Shown here piece after piece: positions 24,793 to 33,692 of a stretch of DNA of 64,000 nt. The stretch is taken from contig NZ_STGD01000005.1 of NCBI RefSeq assembly GCF_005222755.1, positions 1 to 64,000 on the forward strand, written 5' to 3'. The notes under the pieces were generated by a model, which saw only the letters and a list, made by a program, of their open reading frames with translations, had not been told where the DNA came from and did no database searches. The stretch comes from Roseomonas sp. HF4 (lineage in GTDB: Bacteria; Pseudomonadota; Alphaproteobacteria; Acetobacterales; Acetobacteraceae). Positions within the stretch are counted from its first letter, which is position 1, and every line of letters starts with the position of its first letter. The translations under genes were made by a program, and so were the position numbers.

Positions 24793-26436
24793 ATGCTGCG
24801 GCTGAGCGACCTCAAACTCCCCCTCGACCATCCGCCCGAGGCGCTGGAACATGCCGTGTGCGCGCGGCTCGGCCTGCCGGGCGCCGAACTGCGTTCCCTC
24901 CGCGTCGCGCGCCGCGCCTGGGATGCGCGTCGGCGCTCCGACATCCACCTGGTCTATTCCGTCGACATCGAGGTGGCGGACGAGGCCGCGCTGCTCCGCC
25001 GCGCCGCGCGGGACCCGGCGCTGGCACGCACGCTGGCGCCCACGCCGGACCTCGCCTATCGCCACGTCGCCCGCGCGCCAGGACCGGGATGGCGCCGCCC
25101 GGTCGTGATCGGCACCGGCCCCTGCGGCATCTTCGCCGCCCTGATCCTGGCCGAGATGGGTTTCCGCCCGATCATCCTCGACCGCGGCAAGGTGGTGCGC
25201 GAACGCACCAAGGACACCTGGGCGCTCTGGCGCCGGCACGTGCTGACGCCTGAATCGAACGTGCAGTTCGGCGAAGGCGGCGCCGGCACCTTCTCCGACG
25301 GCAAGCTCTATTCCGGCATCAAGGCGCCCGAGGCGGTGTCGCGGAAGGTCCTGACCGAATTCGTCGCGGCCGGCGCGCCCGAGGAGATCCTGTTCGTCGC
25401 CAAACCGCATATCGGCACCTTCCGCCTGGTGACGATGGTGGAAAGCCTGCGCGCGAAGATCGAGGCGCTGGGCGGCGAATACCGCTTCCGCACGAAGGTG
25501 ACGGATGTCGTGGTCGAGACCGGCCGCGACGGCACGCGCCGCATCCAGGCCGTCGTGACCGAGGCCGGCGAGACGATCGAGACCGGCCACGTCGTGCTCG
25601 CCATTGGCCATTCGGCGCGCGACACCTTCCAGGTGCTGCATGACCGCGGCGTCTTCGTGGAAGCCAAGCCCTTTTCGATCGGTGTGCGGATCGAGCACCC
25701 GCAATCCATCATCGACCGCGCCCGCTTCGGCGACTTCGCCAGGCACCCGATCCTGGGCGCCGCCGACTACAAGCTGGTGCATCACTGCGCGAACGGGCGG
25801 TCCGTCTATTCCTTCTGCATGTGCCCCGGCGGCACCGTCGTCGCCGCCACCAGCGAGGAAGGCCGCGTGGTCACCAACGGCATGAGCCAGTATTCGCGCG
25901 CCGAGCGGAACGCCAATGCCGGCATCGTCGTCGGCATCACGCCGGAACAGGACTATCCCGGCCATCCGCTCGCCGGCATCGCCTTCCAGCGGCATTGGGA
26001 GGAACGCGCCTTCGTGGCCGGCGGCGCCGACTACAGCGCGCCGGCTCAGCTGGTGGGGGATTTCCTGGCCGGCCGGCCCTCCACGCATCTCGGCGCCGTG
26101 CAGCCGTCCTACAAGCCGGGCGTCACACCAACCGACCTCGCGCTCTGCCTGCCGGACTTCGCGGTCGCCGCGATCCGCGAGGCGCTGCCCGCCTTCGGCC
26201 GCCGGATCCGCGGCTTCGACATGGCGGACGCGGTGATGACCGGCGTCGAGACGCGCACCTCCTCCCCCATCCGCATCCGCCGCGGCGCGGACCTGCATTC
26301 GGTCAACACGCGCGGCCTGTTCCCGGCGGGCGAGGGTGCAGGCTACGCGGGCGGCATCTACTCGGCCGCGGTGGACGGCATCCGCGTGGCCGAGGCGGTC
26401 GGCCGCGACATGGCAGGGCTGGCGGCCGCCGCGTGA
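24793..26436 (+). CDS. FAD-dependent oxidoreductase (COG2509 type)
   Basis: 547 residues from the ATG at 24793. An N-terminal RNA-binding-like domain of about 95 residues precedes the dinucleotide-binding motif GTGPCGIFAALILAEMG at 107-123. Other conserved stretches are NVQFGEGGAGTFSDGKL and the C-terminal FPAGEGAGYAGGIYSAAVDG. The family is widespread, with unknown substrate; it is predicted cytoplasmic. The stop overlaps the start of a second flavoprotein gene, so the two are cotranslated. Confidence 0.88.
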   Translation: MLRLSDLKLPLDHPPEALEHAVCARLGLPGAELRSLRVARRAWDARRRSDIHLVYSVDIEVADEAALLRRAARDPALARTLAPTPDLAYRHVARAPGPGWRRPVVIGTGPCGIFAALILAEMGFRPIILDRGKVVRERTKDTWALWRRHVLTPESNVQFGEGGAGTFSDGKLYSGIKAPEAVSRKVLTEFVAAGAPEEILFVAKPHIGTFRLVTMVESLRAKIEALGGEYRFRTKVTDVVVETGRDGTRRIQAVVTEAGETIETGHVVLAIGHSARDTFQVLHDRGVFVEAKPFSIGVRIEHPQSIIDRARFGDFARHPILGAADYKLVHHCANGRSVYSFCMCPGGTVVAATSEEGRVVTNGMSQYSRAERNANAGIVVGITPEQDYPGHPLAGIAFQRHWEERAFVAGGADYSAPAQLVGDFLAGRPSTHLGAVQPSYKPGVTPTDLALCLPDFAVAAIREALPAFGRRIRGFDMADAVMTGVETRTSSPIRIRRGADLHSVNTRGLFPAGEGAGYAGGIYSAAVDGIRVAEAVGRDMAGLAAAA

Positions 26437-27608
26437 GGCACTTCGACGTCATCGTCCTCGGCGCCGGCGCGGCGGGCCTCTTCGCCGCCATGCGCGCGGG
26501 GCAGCGCGGTCGGCGCGTCCTGCTGCTCGACCACGCGGACGAGCCCGGCAAGAAGATCCTGATCTCCGGCGGCGGGCGCTGCAACTTCACGAACACCGGC
26601 TGCGTGCCCGCGCGCTTCCTGTCGGCCAACCCGCATTTCGCGCGCTCGGCACTCGCGCGCTACACGCAGCACGACTTCATCGCGCTGGTGGCGAAGCACC
26701 GCATCGCCTTCCACGAGAAGACGCTCGGCCAGCTGTTCTGCGACGGATCGGCCCGGCAGATCGTGGCGATGCTGCGGGCGGAATGCGATGCCGCGGGCGT
26801 CGACCTCCGCCTGGGCCACCGCATCACCGACATCGCGCGCGCCGACCGCTTCACCGTCGCGACCGACCACGGCGCCTTCACGGCCGAGAGCCTGGTCCTC
26901 GCCACCGGCGGCCTGTCCATCCCGAAGATGGGCGCGACCGGCTTCGCGCACGACGTCTCGCGCCGCTTCGGCCTGCCGCTGGTCGCCCCCCGGCCGGGCC
27001 TCGTGCCCTTCACCTTCGCGGGCGCGGCGCTCGACCTGATGCGCCCGCTCGCCGGCGTGGCGCTGCCCGCCGTCGCGCGCTGCGGGCGCGCAGCCTTCGA
27101 GGAGGCGCTGCTGTTCACCCATCGCGGCCTCTCCGGCCCCGCGATCCTGCAGGCGTCGTCCTACTGGCGGGAGGGGGAGGCGCTGACGCTCGACCTCGCC
27201 CCCGGGCGCGACGCGACGGCAGCCCTGCTCGCCGCCAAGCGCGCGCGGCCGAAGGCGGAGGCGCGCACCATCCTGGCCGACCTGCTGCCGCAGCGGCTGG
27301 CGCAGGCGATGGCCGGGCTGCACCTGCCGCCGCGCATCATCGGTGAGATCGGGGACGCGCCGCTCAAGGCGCTGGGCGGCCTGCTCAAGGCCTGGCGGCT
27401 CGAGCCCGCGGGGACCGAGGGCTACGCCAAGGCCGAGGTCACGCTGGGCGGCGTCGACACTGCGGCGCTGTCGCAGCAGACCATGGCGGCGAAGGAGGTC
27501 CCCGGCCTTTTCGTGATCGGGGAGGCGGTGGACGTGACCGGCTGGCTCGGCGGCTACAATTTCCAGTGGGCCTGGTCGAGCGGCTGGGTCGCCGGCGAGG
27601 CAGCCTAG
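26433..27608 (+). CDS. HI0933/YhiN-family flavoprotein
   Basis: 391 residues from a GTG overlapping the previous stop (GTGA). The FAD motif is VIVLGAGAAGLFAAMRAG at the N-terminus. The family-defining GKKILISGGGRCNFTN follows, and the C-terminal GEAVDVTGWLGGYNFQWAWS closes the FAD site. Members may act on membrane-related or modified substrates, but their reaction is not settled. The operon with another FAD oxidoreductase suggests linked chemistry. Confidence 0.9.
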   Translation: MRHFDVIVLGAGAAGLFAAMRAGQRGRRVLLLDHADEPGKKILISGGGRCNFTNTGCVPARFLSANPHFARSALARYTQHDFIALVAKHRIAFHEKTLGQLFCDGSARQIVAMLRAECDAAGVDLRLGHRITDIARADRFTVATDHGAFTAESLVLATGGLSIPKMGATGFAHDVSRRFGLPLVAPRPGLVPFTFAGAALDLMRPLAGVALPAVARCGRAAFEEALLFTHRGLSGPAILQASSYWREGEALTLDLAPGRDATAALLAAKRARPKAEARTILADLLPQRLAQAMAGLHLPPRIIGEIGDAPLKALGGLLKAWRLEPAGTEGYAKAEVTLGGVDTAALSQQTMAAKEVPGLFVIGEAVDVTGWLGGYNFQWAWSSGWVAGEAA

Positions 27609-27640
27609 ATTCCGCCGCCTTCGCGCCCCATCCTCCGACG

Positions 27641-28036
27641 ATGCGCGCGTTCCTCCTCCTCGCTGCCCTCGGCCTTGGCGCCTGCGCCACCACAGCCGGC
27701 TTCGACGCCCGGATGCAGGCGCTGGTCGGCCTGCCGGAAGGGGACCTGGTGCAGACCCTGGGCGTGCCGGAAGCCGACTTCACGACGCCGGAGGGTCGCC
27801 GCTTCCTGCAATACGAACGCCTCGGCCGCCGCGCGCCGGAGACCCCGGCGGTCATCGGCTTCGGCGTCGGCGGCTTCGGCTGGCGGGGCGGCTACGGCAG
27901 CGGCGTCGGCATCGGGACGTCGTTTCCCGTCTACAGCGCGCCGCCGGACTGCCGCGTGACCTTCGAGGTCCGGCAGGGCCGCGTCGCGGGCTTCTCGCGG
28001 GCTGGCACGGGCTGCCTCGCCGTGCCGCCGGACTGA
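27641..28036 (+). CDS. Small predicted lipoprotein
   Basis: 131 residues. Signal peptide with lipobox LGAC (Cys15) means lipid attachment and outer-membrane or periplasmic location. The mature part has a GxPExDLVQTLGVPE segment resembling SmpA/OmlA-like hinge proteins, then a glycine-rich loop (GFGVGGFGWRGGYGSG) and two cysteines that could form a disulfide. Function unknown. The end is only 3 nt from the end of the convergent caspase gene. Confidence 0.75.
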   Translation: MRAFLLLAALGLGACATTAGFDARMQALVGLPEGDLVQTLGVPEADFTTPEGRRFLQYERLGRRAPETPAVIGFGVGGFGWRGGYGSGVGIGTSFPVYSAPPDCRVTFEVRQGRVAGFSRAGTGCLAVPPD

Positions 28037-28039
28037 CCG

Positions 28040-31000
28040 CTACCGCGCAACGGCGGCGATCGGGAAGGACCGCAATTCCCGCTGCGCGGCGCGGAACACG
28101 GCGTTCTGCTGGTGTCCCTTCTCGCGCGCCAGTTGCGGCACGCGGCGCATGACCCATTCGCCGAGCGCCAGCGCCGTCACGCGCCCCTCGGCATCGGCCG
28201 CCGCGCGTCCGCGCAGGCCCTCCATCAGCGCATAGGCGAAGACGCCGTTGCGGTCGTCGTAGGAATCGAGCGCCTCCTGCACGCTCGACGAGGCCGCCAG
28301 CAGGAACCGGCCCGTGTCGTTGCCGATCGCGGCGAGCTGGTCGATGTCGATCTGCCCGGCGTAGCAGGTGTCGATCATGATGAAGGCGTCGCGCGCGCGG
28401 ATGCGTGCCAGCGCCGCGACCAGCGTCGCGTCGTCGATGCCCTGCTGGCGCAGTGCCGCCATGCTGCTCGTGTCCCGCACGTCGGACGGCAGGAACAGGA
28501 AGCGGTTGCCGGGCTGCGCCACGATGCCGTGGCCGGCGATGTACAGGATGAAGGTGTCCGCCGGCGCGGTATCGCGCGCGGCGGCCGCCAGAGCGTCCAG
28601 CACGCCGCGGCGCGTCGCCCGGCCATCGGGCAGCATCCGCACGTCGACGTCGCGGAACAGCCCGGCGCCGGCCGCCCGCAGGGCATCGCCGACCGAACGC
28701 GCGTCGGGCGCCGCGAAGCGAAGGTCGAGGTCCGACAGCGCGTAGTCGTTGACGCCCACCGCCAGGACCACCAGGCGGCCGAGGCCGGGCGCCACCTCCG
28801 GTTCCCCGGGACGGCGCAACGTCAGCGTCGGGCCTTCGGAGAACAGCACGCCGTCGCTGCCATAGAGCCGCGTCGCGATCCGGTTGGAGCCGCCATCGAG
28901 GGGAACCTCGACGCTGGTGTCGCCCGCCGAGGGTTCGGCGCGGGCCGCGATCCGGTCGTTCACGAGGACATCGAGCGGCCCGAAGCCCAGCCCCCGGTCG
29001 GTCGCGGTGAAGCCCATGCGGAGCGCGCGCGCCCCTTCGGGCAGCGCGCGCGCGTCCCACCCGATGGGCTGGCATTCCTCCCCCACCACGGCGCAGAGGG
29101 TGCCGCCGGCCAGCAGCGGCAACCGGCCGATCCGGCTGCGCACTTCCCCGAGCTGCGCGAGTCGTTCCTGCGCGGGGGCGAAATCCCCCGCGATCCGCCC
29201 GCGCACGGCCCGTGGCGCATAGAGCGCGCGATAGGCCTGCTGGAACGACGCCCATTCCGGCGTCTGGTTGCGTCCGGCATTGAGGTGGACGCCCACCAGT
29301 TCCTGCCCGCCATTGGCGCCGTGGTCGAACAGCCCCTCCGGCGTCCAGAGCACCCAGCGCAGCGTTTCGGCGTGGACGAACAGCGCGGCGATCTCGCGCA
29401 GCGCCCCCGCCTCGAAGCGGTACCAACGGATGGTGCCGTCGCCGAGCGCCGCGACCCCCATCTCGCCGGCCACGGACACGCCCCAGACGGCGCCCGGCGT
29501 CGGCACGGAATCGATCAGCCGGCCGCGCGCGTCATACATCCGGAGGTGGTTGTCGGTGCCCAGCAGGAAGCCATCCTCGTTCACCAGGATCGCAAGGCTG
29601 CGGGCGAATTCGCCCTCGCCCATCTGCAGCGGCTGGTTGCCGAGGCGCGGCCTGTTCGAATTGCGCCAGTCGAGCACGCGCAGCCGCGGTGTCTCGGTGC
29701 GCGCGACGCTGAAGCCCGCCTCTCCGCGCCAGGCGGCCAGGCTGCCGGTCAGCGGGTCGAAGACCAGCGGCGCGCCCCCCGCGCGAAGCGAGAACAGCGG
29801 CTGCGTGCCGTCGGCCGAAAGCGCCAGCGTCACGCCCGTGTTGCGGAAGTCGCCACCCGGCGAATGCGGCGCGAGGGCAAGTGTCCCGTCCGGCGCGATC
29901 AGGCCCCAGCCCGGATCGGCCGCGGCGTAGGCAAGGCCGCCCTGCGGCAGCGGCAACAGGTGCGCGATCGCATCTCGCGCCGCGGCGATGTCGGTCGAGG
30001 GGCCGAGGCCGAAATCGGCCCACCGCCGGATCAGGAATTCCCGCGGCGAATCCGCCGGCGTCGCCGGTGCGGCGGCGGGCGCTGCCGGCTGCTGCTCCCG
30101 CACCGCCAGCCCGCGCGAGCCGGCGGAGGTCGTGCTGCCGGCATCGCCACGCGCGCCCCCGCCCGGGCGGGGCGGGGCGGCGGGCCGCGTGCCGGGCGCC
30201 GGTGCCGCGACGGCGCGTTGCGGCCGCGCATAGCCCGCGGCGTGGAGCTGCACGCCGCCGCGCGCATCATGCGCCCAGGTGACGGCCGGCAGGCCCTCCC
30301 CCGCCAGGCCCGAGACATCGGGCGCGAAGACGGCGCGCAGGTCGGCCGCCGCCAGCACCTCGACGCGCAGCCGGTCCTCGAAGCCAACGGCGATCAGCGA
30401 CCCGTCGGGCGAGAAGGCAATGCCATAGGGCCGGGCGCCCTGCACAGGGGTGCGGTTCGCGATGCGCTGCCCGTCCGGTGCATAGACGCGGATGCCGCCA
30501 TCGGCGGAACTTGCCGCGAGCCGCCCCGCCGCGTCGAAGGCGACCATGCGGGCCGGGCCGGTATAGGCGCCGTCCTCGAAGACCAGGCGGCCGTTGCGCG
30601 CGTCCCACACCTTGATGCCGGCGCGCCCGCCGAGCGCCGCGGCTAGCCGCGTGCCGTCCGGGGAGAAGGCCAGGTGCTGCACGGGCGCCGCGAGCCCCGG
30701 CAGCCGCGCTTGCAGGCGCCCCGTGCGGGCATCGAACAGGTAAAGCGCGAAGCCGCCGTCCCAACTGCGCGCCGTGAAGCCCGCGGCGGCGACGCGCGCC
30801 CCGTCGGGCGTCATGGCGACGGCGTAGAGCTCCCCCTCCGGCCCCGTCCCCATCGGCGGGCGAATCACGAGGCGCTGCGACCCCTCGGGCAGGTTCCACA
30901 GCCGCAGCGTCTTGTCGTCGGACACGGTGGCGAGGACCGATCCCGTCGCATCGGTCGCGAGCCGCGCGACGGGCGCGATATGCGCCTCCGCCTCGATGCG

Positions 31001-31114
31001 GAGGAAGGGCTGCTGCGGCGGGCCGTCCGGCGCCTGCGGCCGGGCCGGCGCGCCTGGCAGGACCAGGAGCGCCGCCGCGAGCCAGAGGCCGCGGAGCAGG
31101 CGGCGCCCGCCCAT
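28040..31114 (-). CDS. Caspase-like (peptidase C14) protein with WD40-type propeller domains
   Basis: 1024 residues from the ATG at 31114, which starts a signal peptide (about 1-26). Residues about 40-330 hold WD40-like repeats (ATVSDDKTLRLWNLPEG, LAFSPDGTRLAAAL). A Pro/Ala/Gly-rich linker lies near 340-400, and a second propeller-like region at about 400-620. The C-terminal caspase fold is at about 785-1010, with the dyad H862 (YIAGHGIV) and C917 (IMIDTCYAGQ). The catalytic domain seems complete. Export to the periplasm is predicted. It is 4 nt downstream of an SH3/glycine-zipper lipoprotein gene, so both are likely one unit. Confidence 0.88.
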   Translation of the reverse strand: MGGRRLLRGLWLAAALLVLPGAPARPQAPDGPPQQPFLRIEAEAHIAPVARLATDATGSVLATVSDDKTLRLWNLPEGSQRLVIRPPMGTGPEGELYAVAMTPDGARVAAAGFTARSWDGGFALYLFDARTGRLQARLPGLAAPVQHLAFSPDGTRLAAALGGRAGIKVWDARNGRLVFEDGAYTGPARMVAFDAAGRLAASSADGGIRVYAPDGQRIANRTPVQGARPYGIAFSPDGSLIAVGFEDRLRVEVLAAADLRAVFAPDVSGLAGEGLPAVTWAHDARGGVQLHAAGYARPQRAVAAPAPGTRPAAPPRPGGGARGDAGSTTSAGSRGLAVREQQPAAPAAAPATPADSPREFLIRRWADFGLGPSTDIAAARDAIAHLLPLPQGGLAYAAADPGWGLIAPDGTLALAPHSPGGDFRNTGVTLALSADGTQPLFSLRAGGAPLVFDPLTGSLAAWRGEAGFSVARTETPRLRVLDWRNSNRPRLGNQPLQMGEGEFARSLAILVNEDGFLLGTDNHLRMYDARGRLIDSVPTPGAVWGVSVAGEMGVAALGDGTIRWYRFEAGALREIAALFVHAETLRWVLWTPEGLFDHGANGGQELVGVHLNAGRNQTPEWASFQQAYRALYAPRAVRGRIAGDFAPAQERLAQLGEVRSRIGRLPLLAGGTLCAVVGEECQPIGWDARALPEGARALRMGFTATDRGLGFGPLDVLVNDRIAARAEPSAGDTSVEVPLDGGSNRIATRLYGSDGVLFSEGPTLTLRRPGEPEVAPGLGRLVVLAVGVNDYALSDLDLRFAAPDARSVGDALRAAGAGLFRDVDVRMLPDGRATRRGVLDALAAAARDTAPADTFILYIAGHGIVAQPGNRFLFLPSDVRDTSSMAALRQQGIDDATLVAALARIRARDAFIMIDTCYAGQIDIDQLAAIGNDTGRFLLAASSSVQEALDSYDDRNGVFAYALMEGLRGRAAADAEGRVTALALGEWVMRRVPQLAREKGHQQNAVFRAAQRELRSFPIAAVAR

Positions 31115-31118
31115 CCGC

Positions 31119-32129
31119 TCAGCCGGCCAGTTCGAAGCCCTGGCCCTGGGCCAGGCGGTCGGCGTTCTGCACGCTCTCGGCGAAGTTGTCGCGGCGCGCG
31201 ATATTCGAGGCGGCGAGCTGGCGGAATTCCCCTTCCTGCCCACGGCCACCGACCTCCGCCCCCGTGCCGAGGCCGCGCACGCCGACAGCAGAGGCCGGCA
31301 CGTAGCCGCTGACGCCGGAGGAGGTGGTGACCTCGGCGAAATTGCCCTGGGCGGGGCGCACGGTCACCTGCTCGTTCGGGGCGATCTGGCCGATCGCGGG
31401 CGCACCGGCGTCGGGGCGGATCCGGATGGGTGCGGAGACGCGCGTCGTCGTCGGCTGCGGCGGCGCGCTCCGGCGCGCGGCCACCGCCTGCTTGGTGCCC
31501 GGGGCCAGCGTTTCGATCGCGGTGTCGAACTCGGCGCCGCGGGTGCCGATCTTGTCGTTGATGGCGCGCGCCAGCGCCACGTCGCGCCGCATCAGGTCGC
31601 GCTGGTAGGAGAGCTGCGCCACGGCCGCGTTGCGCGGCAGGCGCCCGGCCCGCGCGTCGCTGCGAATGCGGTTGGCCTCCATCACGCGGCAATCGACCAA
31701 CTGGTTGAAGGCGAGCTGCGTGCGGTCGAGCTGCGCGTTCTCGGTCCTGAGGTCGCCGCCCACCGCGACGACCAGGCTGGCCTGATCCTGCGCCTGTCGC
31801 TGGCGCGCCTGCAGGTAGCCGACGGTGCCGCCGACCACCGCACCGGCCAGAGCGCCGATCGCGGCGCCGATCAGGATGTCGGACCCGCGCCGGCCCGTCG
31901 CCGCCGCGATGCCGCCGCCGGCGATCGCGCCGGTCGCGCCGCCGATCGCGGCCCCGCGAAGGATGTCCTCGCCGAAGAAGTCGCCGGTCGAGTCCAGCGC
32001 GACCACCTGCGCCCGGCACACGTCGCGCCCGTCATCGACCCCGATCCGGCCGGCCTGGGTGGAGACGCAACCGGCCAGCATGGCTGCGGCGGTGATGCTG
32101 GCGACCGAACGGCGGAGGGGAGCTCGCAT
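31119..32129 (-). CDS. Lipoprotein with glycine zipper, helical region and SH3 domain
   Basis: 336 residues from the ATG at 32129. Lipobox LAGC at Cys21 predicts a lipoprotein. A glycine zipper follows at about 58-105 (GAAIGGATGAIAGGGIAAAT, then IGALAGAVVGGTVGYL), which may insert in a membrane. A coiled region lies at about 105-215. An SH3-like domain (about 230-295: IRPDAGAPAIGQIAPNEQV) comes before the C-terminus. The domain mix suggests cell-envelope sensing or peptidoglycan contact. First gene of a two-gene unit with the caspase-like protein. Confidence 0.8.
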   Translation of the reverse strand: MRAPLRRSVASITAAAMLAGCVSTQAGRIGVDDGRDVCRAQVVALDSTGDFFGEDILRGAAIGGATGAIAGGGIAAATGRRGSDILIGAAIGALAGAVVGGTVGYLQARQRQAQDQASLVVAVGGDLRTENAQLDRTQLAFNQLVDCRVMEANRIRSDARAGRLPRNAAVAQLSYQRDLMRRDVALARAINDKIGTRGAEFDTAIETLAPGTKQAVAARRSAPPQPTTTRVSAPIRIRPDAGAPAIGQIAPNEQVTVRPAQGNFAEVTTSSGVSGYVPASAVGVRGLGTGAEVGGRGQEGEFRQLAASNIARRDNFAESVQNADRLAQGQGFELAG

Positions 32130-32321
32130 CAAAAAATCTCCGGGGGCAACCTCAACGAGACACGCTAACAGCCGACGAACCGCCTTGCCAGAGGATCCGC
32201 GGCAGCCTGTGCGCAAGGTCACGCTGGGCAAGCCGCCTGCGGCTCCTTAGGTTCCTGTTCAGGGGGTCGCGCCCGCGCCGACGGGGCGGGGGCGCGGCCG
32301 GCTCAAGACAGGGAGAGACGA

Positions 32322-33440
32322 ATGTTCACCACTCGCAGGCTGGTGCTCGGCGGCGGCGTTGCCACGCTGGCCGTCGGGCGCGGCGCGCTCGCGCAGGGCT
32401 CCGGCCCCATCCGCATCGCGACCGCCGGGCCGATGACCGGCCAGTACGCGGCCTTCGGCACCCAGATGCGCGAAGGTGCAACCCAGGCGGTCACGGACAT
32501 CAACGCCGCCGGCGGCGTGCTCGGCCGGCAGCTGGCGCTCGAGGTCGGCGACGACGCCTGCGACCCGCGCCAGGCGGTCTCGGTCGCGAACCAGATGGCC
32601 GGGCGGCGGATCGCCTTCATGGCCGGGCATTTCTGCTCCGGCTCCTCGATCCCGGCGCGCGACGTCTATGCCGAGGAAGGCGTGCTGCAGATGTCGCCGG
32701 CCTCGACCAACCCGCGCTTCACCGACGAAGGCAAGTGGAACACCTTCCGCGTCTGCGGCCGCGACGACCAGCAGGGCCAGGTGGCGGGACGCTACATCCT
32801 GCAGAACATGCGCCAGCGGCGCGTGGCGATCCTCCATGACAACTCGGCCTACGGGAAGGGCCTGGCGGACGAGACGAAGAAGGCGCTGAACGCGGGCGGC
32901 ATGCAGGAGGCCATGTACGCCGCCTACACGCCGGGCGAGCGCGACTACAACGCGCTGGTGTCCCGCATGAAGGCGGCCAACATCGACGTCATCTACCTCG
33001 GCGGCTACCACACGGAAGGCGGCCTCATCATCCGCCAGGCCAAGGAACAGGGGATGAACGTCACCCTGATCGGCGGCGACGCGCTGGTGACGAACGAGTT
33101 CTGGCAGATCAGCGGCGCGGCCGGCGAGGGCACGCTGATGACCTTCTCCTCCGATCCGCGCAAGCGCCCGACGGCCGCCGAGGTGGTCGCCCGCTTCCGC
33201 GCCCGCAACGTCGATCCCGAGGGCTACGTCCTCTATACCTACGCGGCCATCCAGATCTTCGCGGAGGCCGCGAAGAAGGCGAACAGCGTGGATCCGCGGC
33301 GCCTCGCCGCCGTGCTGAAGGCCGACGGGCCGTGGCAGTCGGTGCTCGGCCCGATCTCCTTCGACCCGAAGGGCGACGTCACGGTGCCGGACTACGTCTT
33401 CTACATCTGGCGCAACGGCTCCTACGCCGAGATCTCCTGA
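32322..33440 (+). CDS. livK: Branched-chain amino acid ABC transporter substrate-binding protein
   Basis: 372 residues with a Tat-like or Sec signal (TTRRLVLGGGVATLAVGRGA) and GGGAGAG upstream. The mature protein is a type I periplasmic binding fold: IRIATAGPMTGQYAAFGTQM, INAAGGVLGRQLAL, AVLKADGPWQSVLGPISFD. It binds branched-chain or related amino acids for a LivHMGF permease; the operon at 20868-24616 lacks one, so they may work together. Immediately downstream lies a short ORF with an unusual leader, and a terminator then ends the transcript. Confidence 0.92.
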   Translation: MFTTRRLVLGGGVATLAVGRGALAQGSGPIRIATAGPMTGQYAAFGTQMREGATQAVTDINAAGGVLGRQLALEVGDDACDPRQAVSVANQMAGRRIAFMAGHFCSGSSIPARDVYAEEGVLQMSPASTNPRFTDEGKWNTFRVCGRDDQQGQVAGRYILQNMRQRRVAILHDNSAYGKGLADETKKALNAGGMQEAMYAAYTPGERDYNALVSRMKAANIDVIYLGGYHTEGGLIIRQAKEQGMNVTLIGGDALVTNEFWQISGAAGEGTLMTFSSDPRKRPTAAEVVARFRARNVDPEGYVLYTYAAIQIFAEAAKKANSVDPRRLAAVLKADGPWQSVLGPISFDPKGDVTVPDYVFYIWRNGSYAEIS

Positions 33441-33496
33441 CGAAATCTGTTGCGGCGCGGCGCTGCGGCGGTGCAGCATCGCCACGTCAACAAACG

Positions 33497-33559
33497 AAAG
33501 GAGGTGATCCGGTGTCTCATCGCTTCATTCGGGCTGTCGCGCCCGTGGCCCGGATCACC
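33497..33559 (+). promoter_or_regulatory. Self-sequestering Shine-Dalgarno hairpin (SD and anti-SD in one RNA)
   Basis: AAAGGAGGTGATCC at 33497-33510 is a full 14-nt complement of the usual bacterial 16S rRNA 3' end, far longer than normal ribosome sites. GGTGATCCGG (33503-33512) can pair perfectly with CCGGATCACC (33550-33559). The latter contains GGATCACC, which is the anti-SD sequence itself. The stem would hide half of the SD core and the first base of the GTG start. The 3' arm lies inside the ORF (codons 13-16), so a translating ribosome would open it. Confidence 0.7.
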
Positions 33560-33571
33560 GCGGGGCGCTAG
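33512..33571 (+). CDS. 19-codon ORF behind a perfect Shine-Dalgarno sequence
   Basis: GTG at 33512, 7 nt after the GGAGG core, encodes VSHRFIRAVAPVARITAGR and ends at TAG 33569-33571. The ORF lies 71 nt after the livK stop and 51 nt before a strong terminator, so it may be the tail of the livK transcript or an independent small RNA. The peptide is basic with an amphipathic pattern. It may be a leader-type ORF where the act of translation matters more than the product. No known family recognised. Confidence 0.55.
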   Translation: MSHRFIRAVAPVARITAGR

Positions 33572-33621
33572 GCGCCGCGGGTCACCAGGGTTTCGCGGGC
33601 CGCACACCGGCCACGCGATGG

Positions 33622-33653
33622 GAAGGCCCCGGGGGGGAACCCCCGGGGCCTTC
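33622..33653 (+). terminator. Strong rho-independent-type terminator
   Basis: A perfect 14-bp GC-rich stem (GAAGGCCCCGGGGG with CCCCCGGGGCCTTC) and a GGAA loop, followed by TGCGTTCC. The U content is low, as often in GC-rich genomes. It ends the livK/short-ORF transcript. Confidence 0.8.
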
Positions 33654-33692
33654 TGCGTTCCATGACGCCATGCGCCGTGGCAGGATCCCGCC

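Noticed and set aside
33497-33510. Possible antisense 16S rRNA fragment because of AAAGGAGGTGATCC
   Set aside because: The match to the complement of 16S ends after ATCC; the following bases do not continue as the rRNA antisense (AGCCGCAGG...), so no rRNA gene piece is present.
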